Positions 1-13,700 of a DNA stretch of 64,000 nt are shown here, piece by piece (the stretch's first letter is position 1; the number at the start of each line of letters is the position of its first letter). The translations under genes were made by a program, and so were the position numbers. The DNA comes from Nymphaea colorata (Eukaryota > Streptophyta > Magnoliopsida > Nymphaeales > Nymphaeaceae), in NCBI RefSeq assembly GCF_008831285.2, contig NC_045143.1, positions 16,898,464 through 16,962,463 on the forward strand, written 5' to 3'. The notes under the pieces were generated by a model. That model ran no database searches, was not told the origin of the DNA, and saw only the letters and a list, made by a program, of their open reading frames with translations.

Positions 1-161
1 TTTGAGGCAAACAAGGATATGAACCCAAAATATTGGAGAAGCTAGCTGAACTGAGAAGAAAGAAAACTAATGTCAAACTCAAATGAATTTCTGATTCAAA
101 GGAAAGAAAATGAAGAAAGCTTCAATATGGTTTCCATCATAAACAACCATTAACTCATTAC

Positions 162-1496
162 CAGCTTCTTTTTAATCTCCCACTCACTTTCACGATTTTC
201 CTTTTCCCTCTTTTGCTGAATTTCCCGGCTAATACGATCTGCTTCAGCCTGAAAAGAAAACAAACAACAATTTCACCAAAAAAAAAAAGATGTCTTACAA
301 TTTATTTATCCATAACCACCTATGACCTAATTATTCGTCTTAATGCTAGTCAGACTGAATCCCATAGCCTATAGTTCATAGAGCTCATAAAAAACTAAAC
401 AGAAAGTATAATGAAAATGAGACCTTCTTCTTTTTTGCTTCCTCCTCTTTAGCATCTAAAAATTGCTGAGGTACACCACTAATGTTTTTCTGTGCGCTAA
501 CCAACAAGCTCCACAGCTCCTTCATAAACTTCCCGGTATTCTTCTCCATGAAACCCGTCAACTGGATTTGAATTTGTTTTCCATCCACATCCTTCAGTGA
601 CAAACCAAAGAATCAGAAACTAAAAATCAAGAACTGAGACGCCCAGTCAGCTGGATTTCTAACACTTATCCACATCCTTTAACAAAATAGAACCCAAAAA
701 TTAGACACATATGTAGATGGCTGCCTGTTCCAATAATTAATTTCACCAGGAAAAAAAGAAGAAAAGGAGAAAACTTATCTAAGATAGCCACATTATGAAT
801 AATCAACCAAATTTGCTCAAGCACAGCCACTTAATGAACGACGCTTTGAAGGAAACAACAGATTTAGATGTTTCGAAGACAAAACTAGATCTCGATACAT
901 AAGGCATGAAAGACAGAGAACGTTGTTGCGTAAGAAACACGGATGGGGTATGCCTACTTACTTTTCCATCGAGAAGCCCAAAGATAAAATTGATGAGAAC
1001 TTCATCTTCGAAGCCAAGAAGCTCGGTAACTCGGTTCGCAATCCACGGCCTGATGACATCCAACTTCACCTTCGTCATGTCGACCTAGAGCCGCATCCCC
1101 CAACAAACCAAAATTGTAATAGAAAATCCGGAGACGGAAATAGAAAGAAACGCACTGCAAGCTGCTAGTCGATGTATTAAATCTACGAAGATGGCAGATA
1201 ATCACTGACCGTATGCTCTAACTCGGGAGCGAATTTCTGCGACTTGAGCAGCTTCGCTTCCTTGTTGGAGAAGCGAGTGTCCTGATCGGCAGACGTACCC
1301 TGAAGGAAATACAGGGGAAAACTCAAGACTATATGAACAAAAACAAACTCCAAAATGCTGATTCTGAAGACGGAAAACTAAGAAAAATACTAGCCAGAGA
1401 GGGATCCCATTTCTAAGAGATACAGTAAACGGTGAAGCCCGTAAATTTCAAGGAAAAAGAAATCCGAGATCATACTCGAAAGAAGCCACCAGACAT
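162..1496 (-). CDS. PWI-domain splicing factor (SRRM1/SRm160-like), 5' part
   Basis: Partial gene that runs off the left edge. Coding exons read on the minus strand: 1476-1496, 1210-1299, 962-1084, 424-591 and 162-248, all phase 0 with GT-AG borders. The first exon encodes only MSGGFFR; this start is chosen because it joins in frame to GTSADQDTRFSNKEAKLLKS, the usual N-terminus of plant PWI splicing factors. The PWI fold spans exons 2-4 (RPWIANRVTELLGFEDEV, then LTGFMEKNTGKFMKELW). A basic, charged stretch (AEADRISREIQQKREKE) follows and should lead into an RS-rich tail outside the window. PWI domains bind nucleic acid and SRm160 is a splicing co-activator; nuclear location is inferred from the family. 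The splice donor after 162 (GTAATG) indicates more exons to the left, although read-through would stop within four codons. Confidence 0.9.
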
Positions 1497-3176
1497 CGTC
1501 GAGGTTCTGATTACCCGCCTTCTCTACCTGACATACACGGACAGAGAGAGAAGGAGCGAGATACTCAGGGTTTTTCTGGTTCAGAGGAAAACCCTAGGTC
1601 GGAGCAGAAGAAAGAAGCTCGTTCATTCTCTTTTAAAAAGTAACGGCAGAACGGCTCGCATAAGCTATCGGCAGAGTTCGGCATTCTTGGAGCGTGGGCC
1701 GTAACTTGCAAAATTCTTATCTTATCGCGATATAATCGCCAGAAAATGATGAAAAATAATTACATTTGTTTGTACTTTGTGTTTAAGTGGACAGTTAAAC
1801 CTTAGCTCCAAAATACTGGGCCCTCATTCTCATTGCGCCGCCTTTTTTATTTCACAAAACGAAGAATTATTTAATTTTCTCACTTTGTTGCTTCAACTTT
1901 CTCGAATTAGGGTATATAGGGTTGCCTTGTGATTCTTGTTACGAATATTTCAAAATAATTTGGTACAATGGCAGAGCTATTCGTGATCTTATTTCCAAGA
2001 CGATTGACATATACCATACAAATAAATTTGTTGAGCATGTCACTCCAACAAAACCCAAAAAAAAAGTGGTGGTTGGGATCTGTCCTTGTACTTACTACCT
2101 TTTAAAATATTTACTAAGTGGAAATTCGGTAGCATATGTGCAATGTTTTTTTTTTTGAAGTGACATGCTCAACAAATTTATTGCACATACATATGCCGCC
2201 GAAAGCGGTTTCTACTAAGTAAATATTAAAAAAAAGTACCAATGATAAATCCCTACCACCATTTTAATACAGTACCTAAAATCTGAGCAAATTTATTTTG
2301 TAGGACATCTTTTCCTTCTCCATGCATGTCTTTCTTACCTCTCTCTCCCTATATGATTGCATTTGGTGTCACCTTGTCCGTGGCCACCTATGATACTTTC
2401 ATTTTGTTAACTCTCACTCTATCTATTCTTGCATTTGATGACATTTTGTCATCAGTTTTTGTTTACATATTTTCATTTTGTTGGCTCTCTCTCTCTCTCC
2501 AGTCAGGCGGGCGCATGCACGACCGCGCATCTCCCCATTGCCGCTATTTTTATTGGGAGATTGGAAAGAAGCGGGTGGCAGAAGTTGAAAAGTATAGGCA
2601 AAAGTTATTTCGACAAATTTGAGCAACGTTTGTGTTTCTTTTATAAGTAGCTCCTCGATCGATGAGGCCCCGCAAATTTGGTGCAAATTTGGCACTTCAG
2701 TTTGAATCTTTAATGATTTTCCTTTTTAAGGTTATCATTTACGTAACTGGATCAGAGAAATTGTCTATTTTTCTCGATTTATTAAAAGTTCTGCTGGCTT
2801 AGTGGTTGGAAAAGCTTTTTCCTTCAACGCTTGATTTGAAGTTGCTTCGGCGATCCTCCAATTAACTTCAAGCATGGTTAATAAGGTCTACTGATTAGAG
2901 TAGCACAGATGCCCTTATGAAATTGTTAAATTAAGAAATGACTAAACACTAGAAAGTTTTGGAAATGTAAGTCAACTTCCTAAACTCCCCAATCTTTGCA
3001 GCAATGAGTTTTTGAATGTGCAGGCTATCGCTTTCGACTGCAGAATGACAACGTAGATTAAAGTGGCCGAACCGATACCTCACATATCAGCATAAATCCA
3101 AAGCCATGTATATACAGAAAACATTATTATGTGCAGGGCTGACTGCTTTACAAGACATGGAACTACAGAAAATGTC
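1497..3176. other. Intergenic region, PWI factor 5' side to transporter 3' side
   Basis: No coding sequence is supported. It should hold the promoter of the PWI gene (upstream of 1496) and the 3' UTR of the transporter gene (below 3177). The one notable structure is the rearranged inverted repeat at 2015-2264, listed separately. A CT-rich run lies near 2488-2502. Confidence 0.6.
2015..2264. repeat. Rearranged inverted repeat, probable transposon relic
   Basis: A block at about 2020-2045 (AATTTGTTGAGCATGTCACT) recurs inverted at about 2158-2182. A second block at about 2069-2147 (GGTGGT ... ATATTTACTAAGTGG ... ATATGTGCAAT) recurs inverted and diverged at about 2184-2264. The order is A-B-A'-B' instead of the A-B-B'-A' of a simple hairpin. 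Poly-A (about 2056-2066) and poly-T (about 2146-2156) runs lie inside it. The second B copy also contains a small hairpin, GCCGCCGAAAGCGGT. No target-site duplication was identified, so the element class is unknown. Confidence 0.6.
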
Positions 3177-3791
3177 TCATCTTAAGATCTTTGACTCTAT
3201 CTCTTCCAGGCTGAGTCCTTTGGTTTCTGGGACTTTAAGGATCACAAATAAGAGAGAGAGCAGGGAGATTGTCCCAAAGAGCGCGAACAGGTTGCTGGCC
3301 CCTAGCAGCTCCTGCAAGAGGTTTCGAGTAGACAGAAATTTCTTTAGCAACTTCGAACAAATACAAAGCCTTCACATAAATATCTCAAAGAGCTGACATA
3401 CATACAACAAAATGCACATAAACTGTAGCAAAGGACCTGCAAATGAAAGCAGCAAGCAACAAGCCAGCAACCTTAAAAGCGTAAACTGGCATGCATGACA
3501 GCAAGAGCACGGAGAAACACAAACATTTTAATTGGCTTATACCTGTAATGGGGAAAAAGCAAAAGTCACGATAGCATTTGAGCCAAAGTTCGTAAGAACA
3601 GCAAGACTGATCCCTCGTCCTCTTGTCCGAATAGGAAAAATCTCAGATACCATCAACCAACTGATCGGGCCAAACGAAATCTACAAAAAGTTTCAGAGGA
3701 AATAAGTGCCAACATAAAGATTTTGAATTGGACAAAGGTATTATGCTACCAGTTAGCAGATTTTAGCGATCATTCAAGTCTTTATGTGCAT

Positions 3792-3829
<38 letters not shown>

Positions 3830-6800
3830 TACAGATTGCATAACAATAAATATTCAATAGTGATTAAGATGGAAATTCCAGAAACATGCAAGGCCTAATT
3901 CAGCAATCTCACAATCCCCTGATGGATCCTCAAATATGTAATATAGGTACATGAGCATGGCTGATGTACACATGTTGGTACCGAGGTATGACAGTTTCAT
4001 TGATATGCATACGCCACACCATCTGAGTGTGATTGGAACTGGATCTGGGTCAAACCCAGTTTCAGTTCAAAATTTTGAGTGGAAGGTGTTACCTTTCACT
4101 TGTTTTGTTATTGTTTCTAACTTTAATTTGATGGGACTATATACATGAACTATTCCCATACCATCATCCTGGCACCAGCAATCATGTGGGGAATTTTAAA
4201 TAAAGGGCTTCACAATTAGACTAAAAAAAACCTACAATACCTAATCAACTAAGAATATATGCTCACCATATAGGAAGGGCATCCACAGTTATGGAAATAG
4301 AATTCAACTTGTTCCAGCACGAGAAATGCTTACCTGGTAACAGCCAACATATAATAGCAAAGATACCACAGCAACAATGGGAATACCCTGAAGAGCATTG
4401 TAATAAGCAGCAAGAAGGAATAAAGCAAGCGCCTGTCATTCAAAAGCAACCAATACAATTCTTACTCCAAGAATGAAAGGTGAACAATTTAACAGTGCAA
4501 GAAATGTTCTAAACTGACTCACTGAGGTAACACTAGTTAGTGTAGCAATATACAGAAGAACTTTCATTGAAGGCAAATTGAGTTGTGAGGTGTGGCTAAA
4601 GTTTCAATATGGCAAGGGAAAAAATTACGTACAATTCCACTTATTCCACCTATCAATAGGGGTCGCCTTCCAAGATCATCAACCTTTGCTACAGCGATAC
4701 CAGTCATTAACAGCTGCAGGTGCATCACAAATATCTTCCCTTTATGTGTTTGTCAAGAAATCGATTGACAATAGAGTAGTTCTAATGCAAGAATAATAAC
4801 ATGAGATGAAGTGGGAACCATCATCCATTGGTAACACCATATCCTTAGAGATGGACTAAGATAAAGGTCAGCACAAGCATGATAATCTTGCAGTCAAATA
4901 ACCGCACAAAAAGGTAGAAATAAACTTTTGAAGATATCATTACATTTTCAAAATGGACAGTGTAATCCTCTAAAAGAATCTGATGTCTTGGTACCTAACT
5001 TATTTTAAGAATATTACGTAGTTTCTGTATCATTAACACATTCTTATTGCATCAAAGTCCATATTAACATATTCTTACATATTTTACATTAGCAACTAAT
5101 CTAGACCTGAAAATGCATCACAGTTTACAATTATCATTACTAGTTTAGACCCTAAACACCACCTGTTCATGGAGACAAGTTGGTCAGAAATTCATGCTCC
5201 GTGACAAAAACAAATAGAAAAAGACAAAGTACTAAAGAGCATGTTAAGTGACTACAACTTCAAGTACATGTACTCGTGAATATGGGAAACCTACCTAGCT
5301 TCTTGGACATTAAAGCCTCTTTTAATTGAGGCAGTATGTTTCAGTTCAATGTGGTCATGTTTGATTGACAATTAAGGGCTGCAAATTATGCTTTAACAGT
5401 TCAGACTGTGCTATTTTAACAAAATATTAGGTCAAATGGGATGGAGTATTGGTGATTACTTTTTTTTTCTTTTCGGAATTACAATCAGACCACTGGTGCT
5501 TGTCGAGTACAGAGCGTGTTTTCATGCATATGCACAGGCATGCAAAAAGGTGCCTCAGTAAGTACCAAGCCTGTAATAATATGATGACTATGAAAAAAGG
5601 TATCGATATTAACTGTTTAGTACTGAAAATGTGATCAAAAGTTAATGGCACAGATCCCTCATTTGCAAGTGTTTCTCTTCCCAACTACCTGTTTGCACCA
5701 AGAAAACAGAGTGATCCTTAAATATAAACACTACACTTAAGTGATATCTGACAGTGGATTAAGATATCATATGGTTCACTGAAATAGCATGCATAAAATT
5801 GAAGACTTGAAGTATGTTCCACTAAAAAATAAACAAAAATGAAATGGTATCCAAAAAATTAAAAGCATGGTGAGCTGAACTTCAAGAAGAAATGGCATAT
5901 AACAGATAAAAGGAAAAGGAAAGGACACCAGATATGCACAAAATTGTACCTTAAACACACCAATAACTACAGATACACGGGCAGCATCGGAAGCAGCTGA
6001 AAATCCCGCACTCTGAGGGAATTGTTAACGATAGAACATCAAGTTAAGCTCCCTTTCAATATAGAGACAAATAATCAATAGTCATCTCTATAATTTATGT
6101 GTATTTTACCTGCAGAATTGGAGCAGCATAGTACAAGACACTGGGCTGCCCTGTTATCTACCAACATAGACACATAATTATTACAAGAAAATTCTCATAT
6201 TATTAAGTCCGACACCATTTCGAGCAAGGCAACCGCATAATTCAAGAAAGAATGGAGTCAACGGACCAAACCCACAGCACTCTTTCATACGACTGTTTTT
6301 TGACATGAATATAATATATACCTGCTGGAAAAAAACTAGCCCACCACCAATTATGAAGGCTTTCAAACTGGGTCCTTGGAAAATTTCCCAAATACTGCCT
6401 TCTGCCTCTTGTTCAACATAAACTGATTTCAATGATGACAAAGTACTTTCTATTTGCTCTTCAGATGTCTTATCACCAACTGGTCGACCTCTTAGCTTGC
6501 TAAGTGCATAGATTGCCTTTTCTTTGTTTTCCTCCATGCTGCCTTTTCCTTGTACTGCTCTAAGAAGCAGCCACCGAGGGGAAGGTGGCAAACTCCACAT
6601 TCCAAGGCCCATGACAATTGCAATAGGGACACTAAATCCATACATCAAACGCCATCCACCTGTCGAAGAAATGGCAATGCTTCCAACAAGATAACCAAAC
6701 TGCACAAATATCACCCAATTACATTCAGGGAAAGAAACTAAGTTCACCACCAGAAAAAAGAAGGGTGCTTTCAATACCAGAATTCCAAGTACTATGAATA

Positions 6801-8771
6801 GCTCTTTTAGAGATATCAATGACCCACGAATTTGAGAGGGAGAGGTCTCAGCAATGTATAGTGGAGCTCCATGCATGGCCTGAACAAGGTTGATGAAGAA
6901 AGAGAAAAAACAACTATCAGAAGGCAAAAGAATTTACAACTAGCAAGTTAAGATACATGATTCCTGAAGGCAAACAAGATTGAGAAAATCGACTTCAGTC
7001 CCCAACAAACAACCCACTTTCTTGCAGCTCACTCTCAAAAGATTGAGGAGTTGCACAAAAACCTTGCGTTGCTTTTGCAGATCCAGCATTTAGTAGTGAC
7101 ACTGGTATCAAACCTAACTACAGTGGGCAACTAAGGTCACATACCAAAACCAAAGGAATGAACCAACATCTTATTCCAGATAACTCAGAATACTGCCCAG
7201 CCATACTAATTGGAAAGGGTAAAGCATATAAAGCCAAAGCATGTGGTTTCTGAAATTCAGAAAAGTTGGCTGCATAAACTCACCATTCCTATGCCAATAC
7301 CATAAAGAGCTCGTCCAATTATTAAAGTAGAAAGTTCAGGTGCAAAACCAGTGATTAGGCCACCAAGGATATACAAGGCAGCTGCAGTAATCAGTTCCCT
7401 CTTTCTTCCTTTAGAGATAAAGAAGAAAGGATTAACTTCTTGCATCTTATCCCATGTTAACTTCATTCAAAATCAGAGAATCACTTGTACATAAAAAATA
7501 TACCAAGAAAATCTGCTATTGGATACACTAGAAGAGATCCAAACAGAGCTCCATAAAGAGATCCACTGACCTGCAAACGCAGAACACAATGAAACAGATT
7601 GCACTGAGAGAACGTAAAATCTAGAGATGCCTCAATTTAATTAACAAGCACAGGGATCTCAGACACCATTCGTATATATATCGTTTTCATGAAAAAATAC
7701 CACAAGGCCCAGCTGTATCGCAGAAAGATCGAACCATGTAGTGCCACTTAATTCTGCTGACTTGAAACATGAAAAAGCAAGAAATTAGTTATGAAGCTAC
7801 TAAAAAAAGGACTATGTATCAGGAATTTGCCGTACCTGTAGTGAAATGATAGCCCCAGAGGTAGCACCAATATCATATCCAAATAGAAGGCCTCCCATTG
7901 CTGGGAACAAAAATCTGCATCCGACATCAATAGATACAAGGAAAACAAGGAAATAAGTAATGAAGCCCAGGAACCAAAATCGTCACAGGTAGACACAAAC
8001 TAAATTTAAAAGGAAACCCGACACTGATCCTAATCAAACACATTCCAACGACATGCTAACCACGCATTCGCCAATCGAAACAAGAAAAAGAAAGGTATAG
8101 GCAATGTAGATATACCCCATAACATATATAAAGCAGCATACATAATTCCAACAACAGAAAATCAAATAAAATGTACACAATCAACAATCAAAAGAAAACA
8201 CCGTGGTGACTGCTGACTCCGATAAGGAAGGACGCATTGCTAAAAGTTCAACAAACAAGCAACAATAACAATCCATCATCAAAGGTTTCTTGATCAATCT
8301 TACGGTAAAATGACAGAAGACCAAGAGAAAATTTCCTCCTTTGAGGCATCATCAACGAACGACTCCCCAGTCTCCACGACATCTCCCGAAGCGTAATCTC
8401 CTCGAGAACGCACCTAAAACTCGAGAAATTAACGAGTCAGAATCCCCTAGTTGAGCAAATCAACCAAAATTCCCCGTCTCAACCGGGAGTGTCACTTATC
8501 TCTCCACTCTATTCCTTCTGGGGAGGACCCAAAAAGTAAAATCTACCTCGAATCTGCGCTTCTCTTGAGAAAATGTCATGGTGGGAGTAGTGGAATCTAC
8601 GACGCGGTGGCTGCTCTTCGACGACGGAAGAAGAAGAACTCCCTCCCGGGAAGCGGCGTAGCGGTGAGTCGTCATGTGAAAAAGGAAGCGGCAACGTGCC
8701 TTCGGTAGTGAGACAGAGGAGGCGAGTGGGCATAATGAGGGCGAGACCGTAGCGCCGATCGCCGTGGACAT
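3177..8771 (-). CDS. Plastid sugar transporter, pSuT / D-xylose-proton symporter-like 3 type
   Basis: Complete gene of 14 coding exons: 8547-8771, 8304-8413, 7836-7914, 7701-7760, 7504-7570, 7284-7408, 6778-6879, 6322-6699, 6110-6157, 5950-6012, 4633-4713, 4334-4432, 3543-3680 and 3177-3311. They total 1710 nt, or 569 aa, and frame is kept at every join. It is a 12-helix major facilitator of the sugar-porter family. Visible signatures are GGLLFGYDIGATSGA (helix 1), GRKREL (loop 2-3), GRALYGIGIGM, PPSPRWLL, FFQQ/ITGQPSVLYYA, DDLGRRPLL and the C-terminal VPETKGLSLEEIE. The first about 110 residues are Ser/Arg-rich and acid-poor at the start (MSTAIGATVSPSLCPLASS), then acidic before SWSSVILP. 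This matches the chloroplast-targeted Arabidopsis protein At5g59250 and not the vacuolar VGT1 paralogues. Export of sucrose or hexose across the plastid inner envelope is inferred from that family. Confidence 0.93.
3793..3829. repeat. Compound microsatellite (TG)n(AG)n
   Basis: About seven TG repeats run directly into about twelve AG repeats, inside the intron between transporter exons 12 and 13. Confidence 0.95.
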
Positions 8772-10784
8772 TAGATTTTAAGCTTATGACACGTATCTTT
8801 GGTAGAGAGCAAATAACGCTAACCACCGAGTGGCGTCAGTCAAGCAGGACGGCAGCGTTCAGGACGGCTATCAAGAGCGGAAGAATGAAGAGGCCCCTTT
8901 CACTCACATCACATGCACAAATCCTTCTTTGGCTGTAGCGTGCCATGCCTCCTCCGTGTATTAAATAGCACCGAAGGAGTCGGTACGTGTCCGCAGGCAG
9001 CCAGGCACAACCTTATCCAAGTGCTCTTTCAGGGAGCCTCGAGAACTTCATTTTCGACCTCATTTTCGACGGATCTGCTGGTTGGTGCAGCGGGAGCACA
9101 TTTGCGGCCATTGTTCGTGCATCAGCAGTTTGACTCCCTGTAGTCATCTGCAAGCAAATAGAACTTGGGTGTTTCGAGGGTCTTAGGCTCGAATTCTACT
9201 GGCTGAAGTCGATTACGGGTTTTTTCCGTTTCAGTTCAAGAGCGGTAAGAAGTGTCACAAATAGTTCGAAATAGTGGACTACGGATTTTCGTCAACGCAT
9301 TCTTCAAGCGATCATGCTTCATAATATCATCAAGAAACACTACACTGAATTACAACTGTAGAAGTCTAAAGACGATAGCATCAACCTGCACAAGAGAGCG
9401 AAGGGAGAGAGAAGTAGTGCCTTGTTCAATAAAAGAATATTTGAATTGTATTTTGGGTGAGTAAGAAGTTAACGACCCACCATCCGAAGAAAACCTCAAG
9501 ACTCTCCATTTCTCTTGTCACTGAGTTCTGAACGGTGTTGAGAACATTTAAATTGATGAAAAGTAGAGTGGAAAAGTGTTATTAATTTCTAGTTCTGTAA
9601 CGGCTTACTTTACGCCAGCGTTTGAATGCCTCAGGTTGCATCCGATGTACGAGCCACCCACATCTACTGTTCCATCAAATTCATCGTTTTAGACCTGTAA
9701 ATTTTAAATCCCTTTTCTCCATCAAATCCATTATTATAGCCCATGCATCTAGCAAGCGATCTAACATCCTTATTGACCAGCAAACGTGGTTGATGCGGAA
9801 GCTAGCTTGACCCAAGGAGATACATACCTTTTCCAAATTCCAAGTAACAAACAACTGAGACATGCATCTCTCCATTGTGTCGCAAATTAGTCTTGAAAGT
9901 TGATAGTTTCAAATAAGTAAATAGCCAGAGAAGCACTTTTAATTGGCATAAAAATATTTAGCTCAGTTCATACTTGAACCTGTTTTGGATCACATCAGCC
10001 CCATAGCACAAATAAAAGCTGGACGGACTCAGACACCATGCTGCAGACTATGGTAAAAGTATAAAAAATATGACAGAACTACCTTTAACGGTGTTAATTT
10101 TGAGAGTCAACATGGGGCATGGTAATGGCCTCGAAGTTTTAGGCCCCAAGCGAGCGACGAAGTCTCTTAGTTCGATATGGCTTCCCCAAATAAAACTCAA
10201 AAAGAAAGTAACATGGGGACGTTTGATTGCCTCAGTTTTAAATATAAGGATCTGCTGTAGGTTGCTGCTTTTGATGAAGCAGTAAAATTCATATTTAAAG
10301 CATGCAACTCTTATGTCTAAGATTCACTTTGAGATCTTTATTTATTCTTTTACACTAGTAAGTGTTCTGATCTAAATCTAAATTATGAGGAGGATCTTAT
10401 GGGATGTTTCCGAATAGAAAATTAGGAGGAGGATCTGATTCTTAAATCCATGATCTTACTTCTTGAAAAATCAAGATATGACCCAAAGTTAATTAAAAAC
10501 GCGCCCTGAAAGATTAGAGAGTCAGTGGGAATGAAACAATCAACATGTAAATGCCCATTTGGCAGCCAAGAATTTGGAAAGAACTAGCTTTAACCTCCTT
10601 GCCTTCCGCGATAAAGAAGTAGAGTGGATGTTTTGTAGGGGAAAGGGGGGGAGTCATCCATAAAAGCACATGACCCAGCCAGACTCAGCGACAGGATAGG
10701 TCTTCCCCTCAACCTTGTCTCGCTAGGGGTGTGCTCCTGGCTTCGGCCACGCGGAAAGGAAGGGAGTCAGTCCAGTGCTGCTCA
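8772..10784. other. Divergent intergenic region, transporter and aldo-keto reductase promoters
   Basis: The two flanking genes are transcribed away from each other, so both promoters should lie here. No coding sequence is supported. A repeat related to one near 27.1 kb occupies about 10214-10506. Confidence 0.6.
10214..10506. repeat. Probable MITE-like dispersed repeat
   Basis: It begins with GGGGACGTTTGATTGCC and ends near an inverted, imperfect AACGCGCCC. The interior near 10431 (ATCTGATTCTTAAATCCATG) closely resembles about 27069-27090. No target-site duplication was identified and the ends are approximate. Confidence 0.35.
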
Positions 10785-13700
10785 ATGGCGGTGCCTCTCT
10801 ATCTTCTCGCGCCCGGTATGAACGTCTCCAGACTCTGTTTGGGAAGCATGACGTTCGGGGAGCAGAATTCGCTTGGCGAATCATATCGCCTTCTCGATGC
10901 AGCGTTCCACGCAGGCATCAATTTCATCGACTCGGCCGAGATGTGCGATTAATATATCCGTCTCCATCATCTTTCTTGTTACATATTTGATTTCCAAGAA
11001 TGACGTTGGCGAAGCATGTGATGATGGGTAGAGATTCCTTGAATGTTCCATCTTTGCAGATGGGTGGTGCCAACAAACCTTTACTCTAGCTGTTTATCTG
11101 CAGCATCATGGGGTGTGAACCTTTCTCTCGTTTGGCCTCATCATGGTGAAAGGAGTACGACCAAGGCAGTCTGCTTTTGGTCTCGCCCATCTAGGCAGAT
11201 GGATAATATTCAAGGATTCAATGCCACTACCCAGTCCACATCAGTCTGTGGCAGACAAAGAATTTCCAACCTCTCTCTCCCCCCCTCTCTCTAGCTTCTT
11301 TTGTTATTGAAGCGTCTACATGTTCCTAGGTAACCCTAGCTTCTTTTGTTATTGAAGCGTCTACATGTTTCTAGGTATCCAGTGCCACAATGTTCTGTAA
11401 CACAAGGGAGAAGTGAGGAATATATTGGTCGTTGGGTCAGAGCTCGGAAAATTCCTCGTGATAAAGTTGTCTTAGCAACCAAAGTGAGCTCTTGTTTTAA
11501 TATCTTTTGACGTTTCCCAAATTGAGAATGTCGTTGCTGATTTCAAAATTGCTGCCGAAGTGATAATATTCATCAAGGATTGCCGTGAGTGTGAGTTGTC
11601 CCAACTCTTTCTATTGTCAAGCTCTTTATGTACCCAGCGCAGGTTTTCTTTAGATTAGGATTCTTGATTTTCTTGTTTTCACTTATTTGTTTGTTTTGCA
11701 CCTCCCCTTCAAAGGGACACTTAGGTTCCTCATTTTGAAGCATGGAACAAACGCTTTCAATTATTATATGTATTGTGAAAAGTTTGATTCCTCTGCAGTA
11801 GGAAAAGACAAAAAAAAAAAAAACAATAAAACAAAACAGAAGAAAAGGAACAGCTTCAATTGTTCGTGTGGTTCATCTCTTGCTTGAACTCGCAGCCGGA
11901 TTGGGACTCGGGCAACTCAAGGGGAACCTTATATGTAGAATGACACCAGGGCTAAGAGAAAGGGGACTTCTGGGGCTTACGAGAATTCAATTCGGATCTG
12001 GTGTTCTATCATACTAGATCTTGCGATGCTTCATCATCTTTATATTTCTTTTGGCTGATCATGCAGGTCACTGGGCCATCAGGACAGATGGTATGGATTC
12101 GTGGTGGACCTATGTGTTTGGACGCCAAAAACATAAGTGAAGCCATAGATGCGAGGTAGCATTACCTACTTTGTTAATTTGTTTGGCCATATTCCACGCC
12201 AATAAATAGTTAAAGGGTTAGACGTGCATAGAGTCTACTTCATTTAATTCATTAGGAAAACAAAGACAGCACTGCAAGGTATGCTTGATTTTTGTTCGTC
12301 AAACTTATTCTTCTTTATTGTTTTGTTACTTTTGCACATAATATCATCTTGCAATTTGCATACTATTTTACAGAAAACATCTTAGCTAATAATCTGAATG
12401 AAGTTATAGGGCAGATGCTGGCATATGATTTTTCTGATAATTGCTATTAGCGTGTGGTTTTTGAACATGTGCTTCCTAGCACTTTTAAAAACAGTATTTT
12501 GTCTTGATTCCTAATTTTCTACAAAGAAAAAGAAATATTTGACTTTCAGTATACAGGTTTACACCTAAAAGGCTAAAACTTCAAATACTTGATTTCTGGC
12601 CCCAAGAAGCCATAAACATGCCCACTTCTTTTTTAGAGTCCACTCTTGAAATGATTGAAAATTGCATGACAACCTTCAGTCACTGTTTGCTGTTTGGCTG
12701 CTTTTTGAGTCTTCCTAATCGCATCCGTTTTGTTGCTTACCTTTCAAAGGTTATTTGCATTTTGGTATTTTACAGTTTCCTTTTACTAAGATGCATTTTG
12801 CTAGTACAGGGATAATGATTCTCTTTGGACTTGTTCTGTTTATGCAGTTTATTGCGCATGCATACAGATTACATAGATCTCTATCAGATACACTGGCCTG
12901 ATCGGTGCGTATTCTTATTTATTAATCAAAAGTGTTGAACCAGTACTTGCATTTGACGAGCATGTGTTTTAGTAAATTTTAATATTTTGCAGCCGTGCAT
13001 GCCAAATTTTTCTTTGATTTTTCTTTCTCAGTTGGGAGAGTGGTGTCTCTGTTTGTTCTGCCATTTCCACTCATCTGATGACCTTGGTCTGTGAAGTTGT
13101 ATGACTCTGATTCATCTGAAAAAGCATGGAGACTGTTTTTTTCTGATGTTAGGTTTATTAGTTCTTGAATTTATTTGAGACATGTACCATTAGTTGATTT
13201 ATATGAACCACTAGCGTTCCTACCGTGGAGTTTCTCCCTTATTCATAGAGACCCATGCTGCATAACCGCCCAAAAGTGCTCTTTAATCCATGGCTTTGCC
13301 ACTTCATATTTTTTAACTAAATGATGAAATCAGAAATATTGGTCTCTGCTTTCCGGTTAATGATGCATCATGCATGTAAATGTGATGTTATTGAGCTGTA
13401 TGGCTCTTTTCTGTTGTATGTGTGTGTGTCTATGTGTGTGTATCGAGTTGGGTATGTTTGCACCAAGGGAAGGAATGTTTTGGTATCTACTTGCCCCTTT
13501 ATGACTACATATATGAACTGACAGCAGTGTACTTTTTTGGAATAACTGGGCAGCTTGCCTGAATTTCCTTCGTTTTGGTGACAGTTATGTGCCTATGTTT
13601 GGGGAATCAGAGTATGATTCAAATAGACAGTATCCATCAATATCCATCACAGAACAGCTTGGTGCTCTTGCAGATGCTGTAGAAGCTGGAAAGGTAATTC

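Noticed and set aside
10785-10952. Aldo-keto reductase looked like a pseudogene because the first reading frame stops after SAEMCD
   Set aside because: The stop lies in intron 1. A donor at 10943 and acceptor at 11374 join in frame and all eleven exons sum to whole codons with the catalytic tetrad intact.
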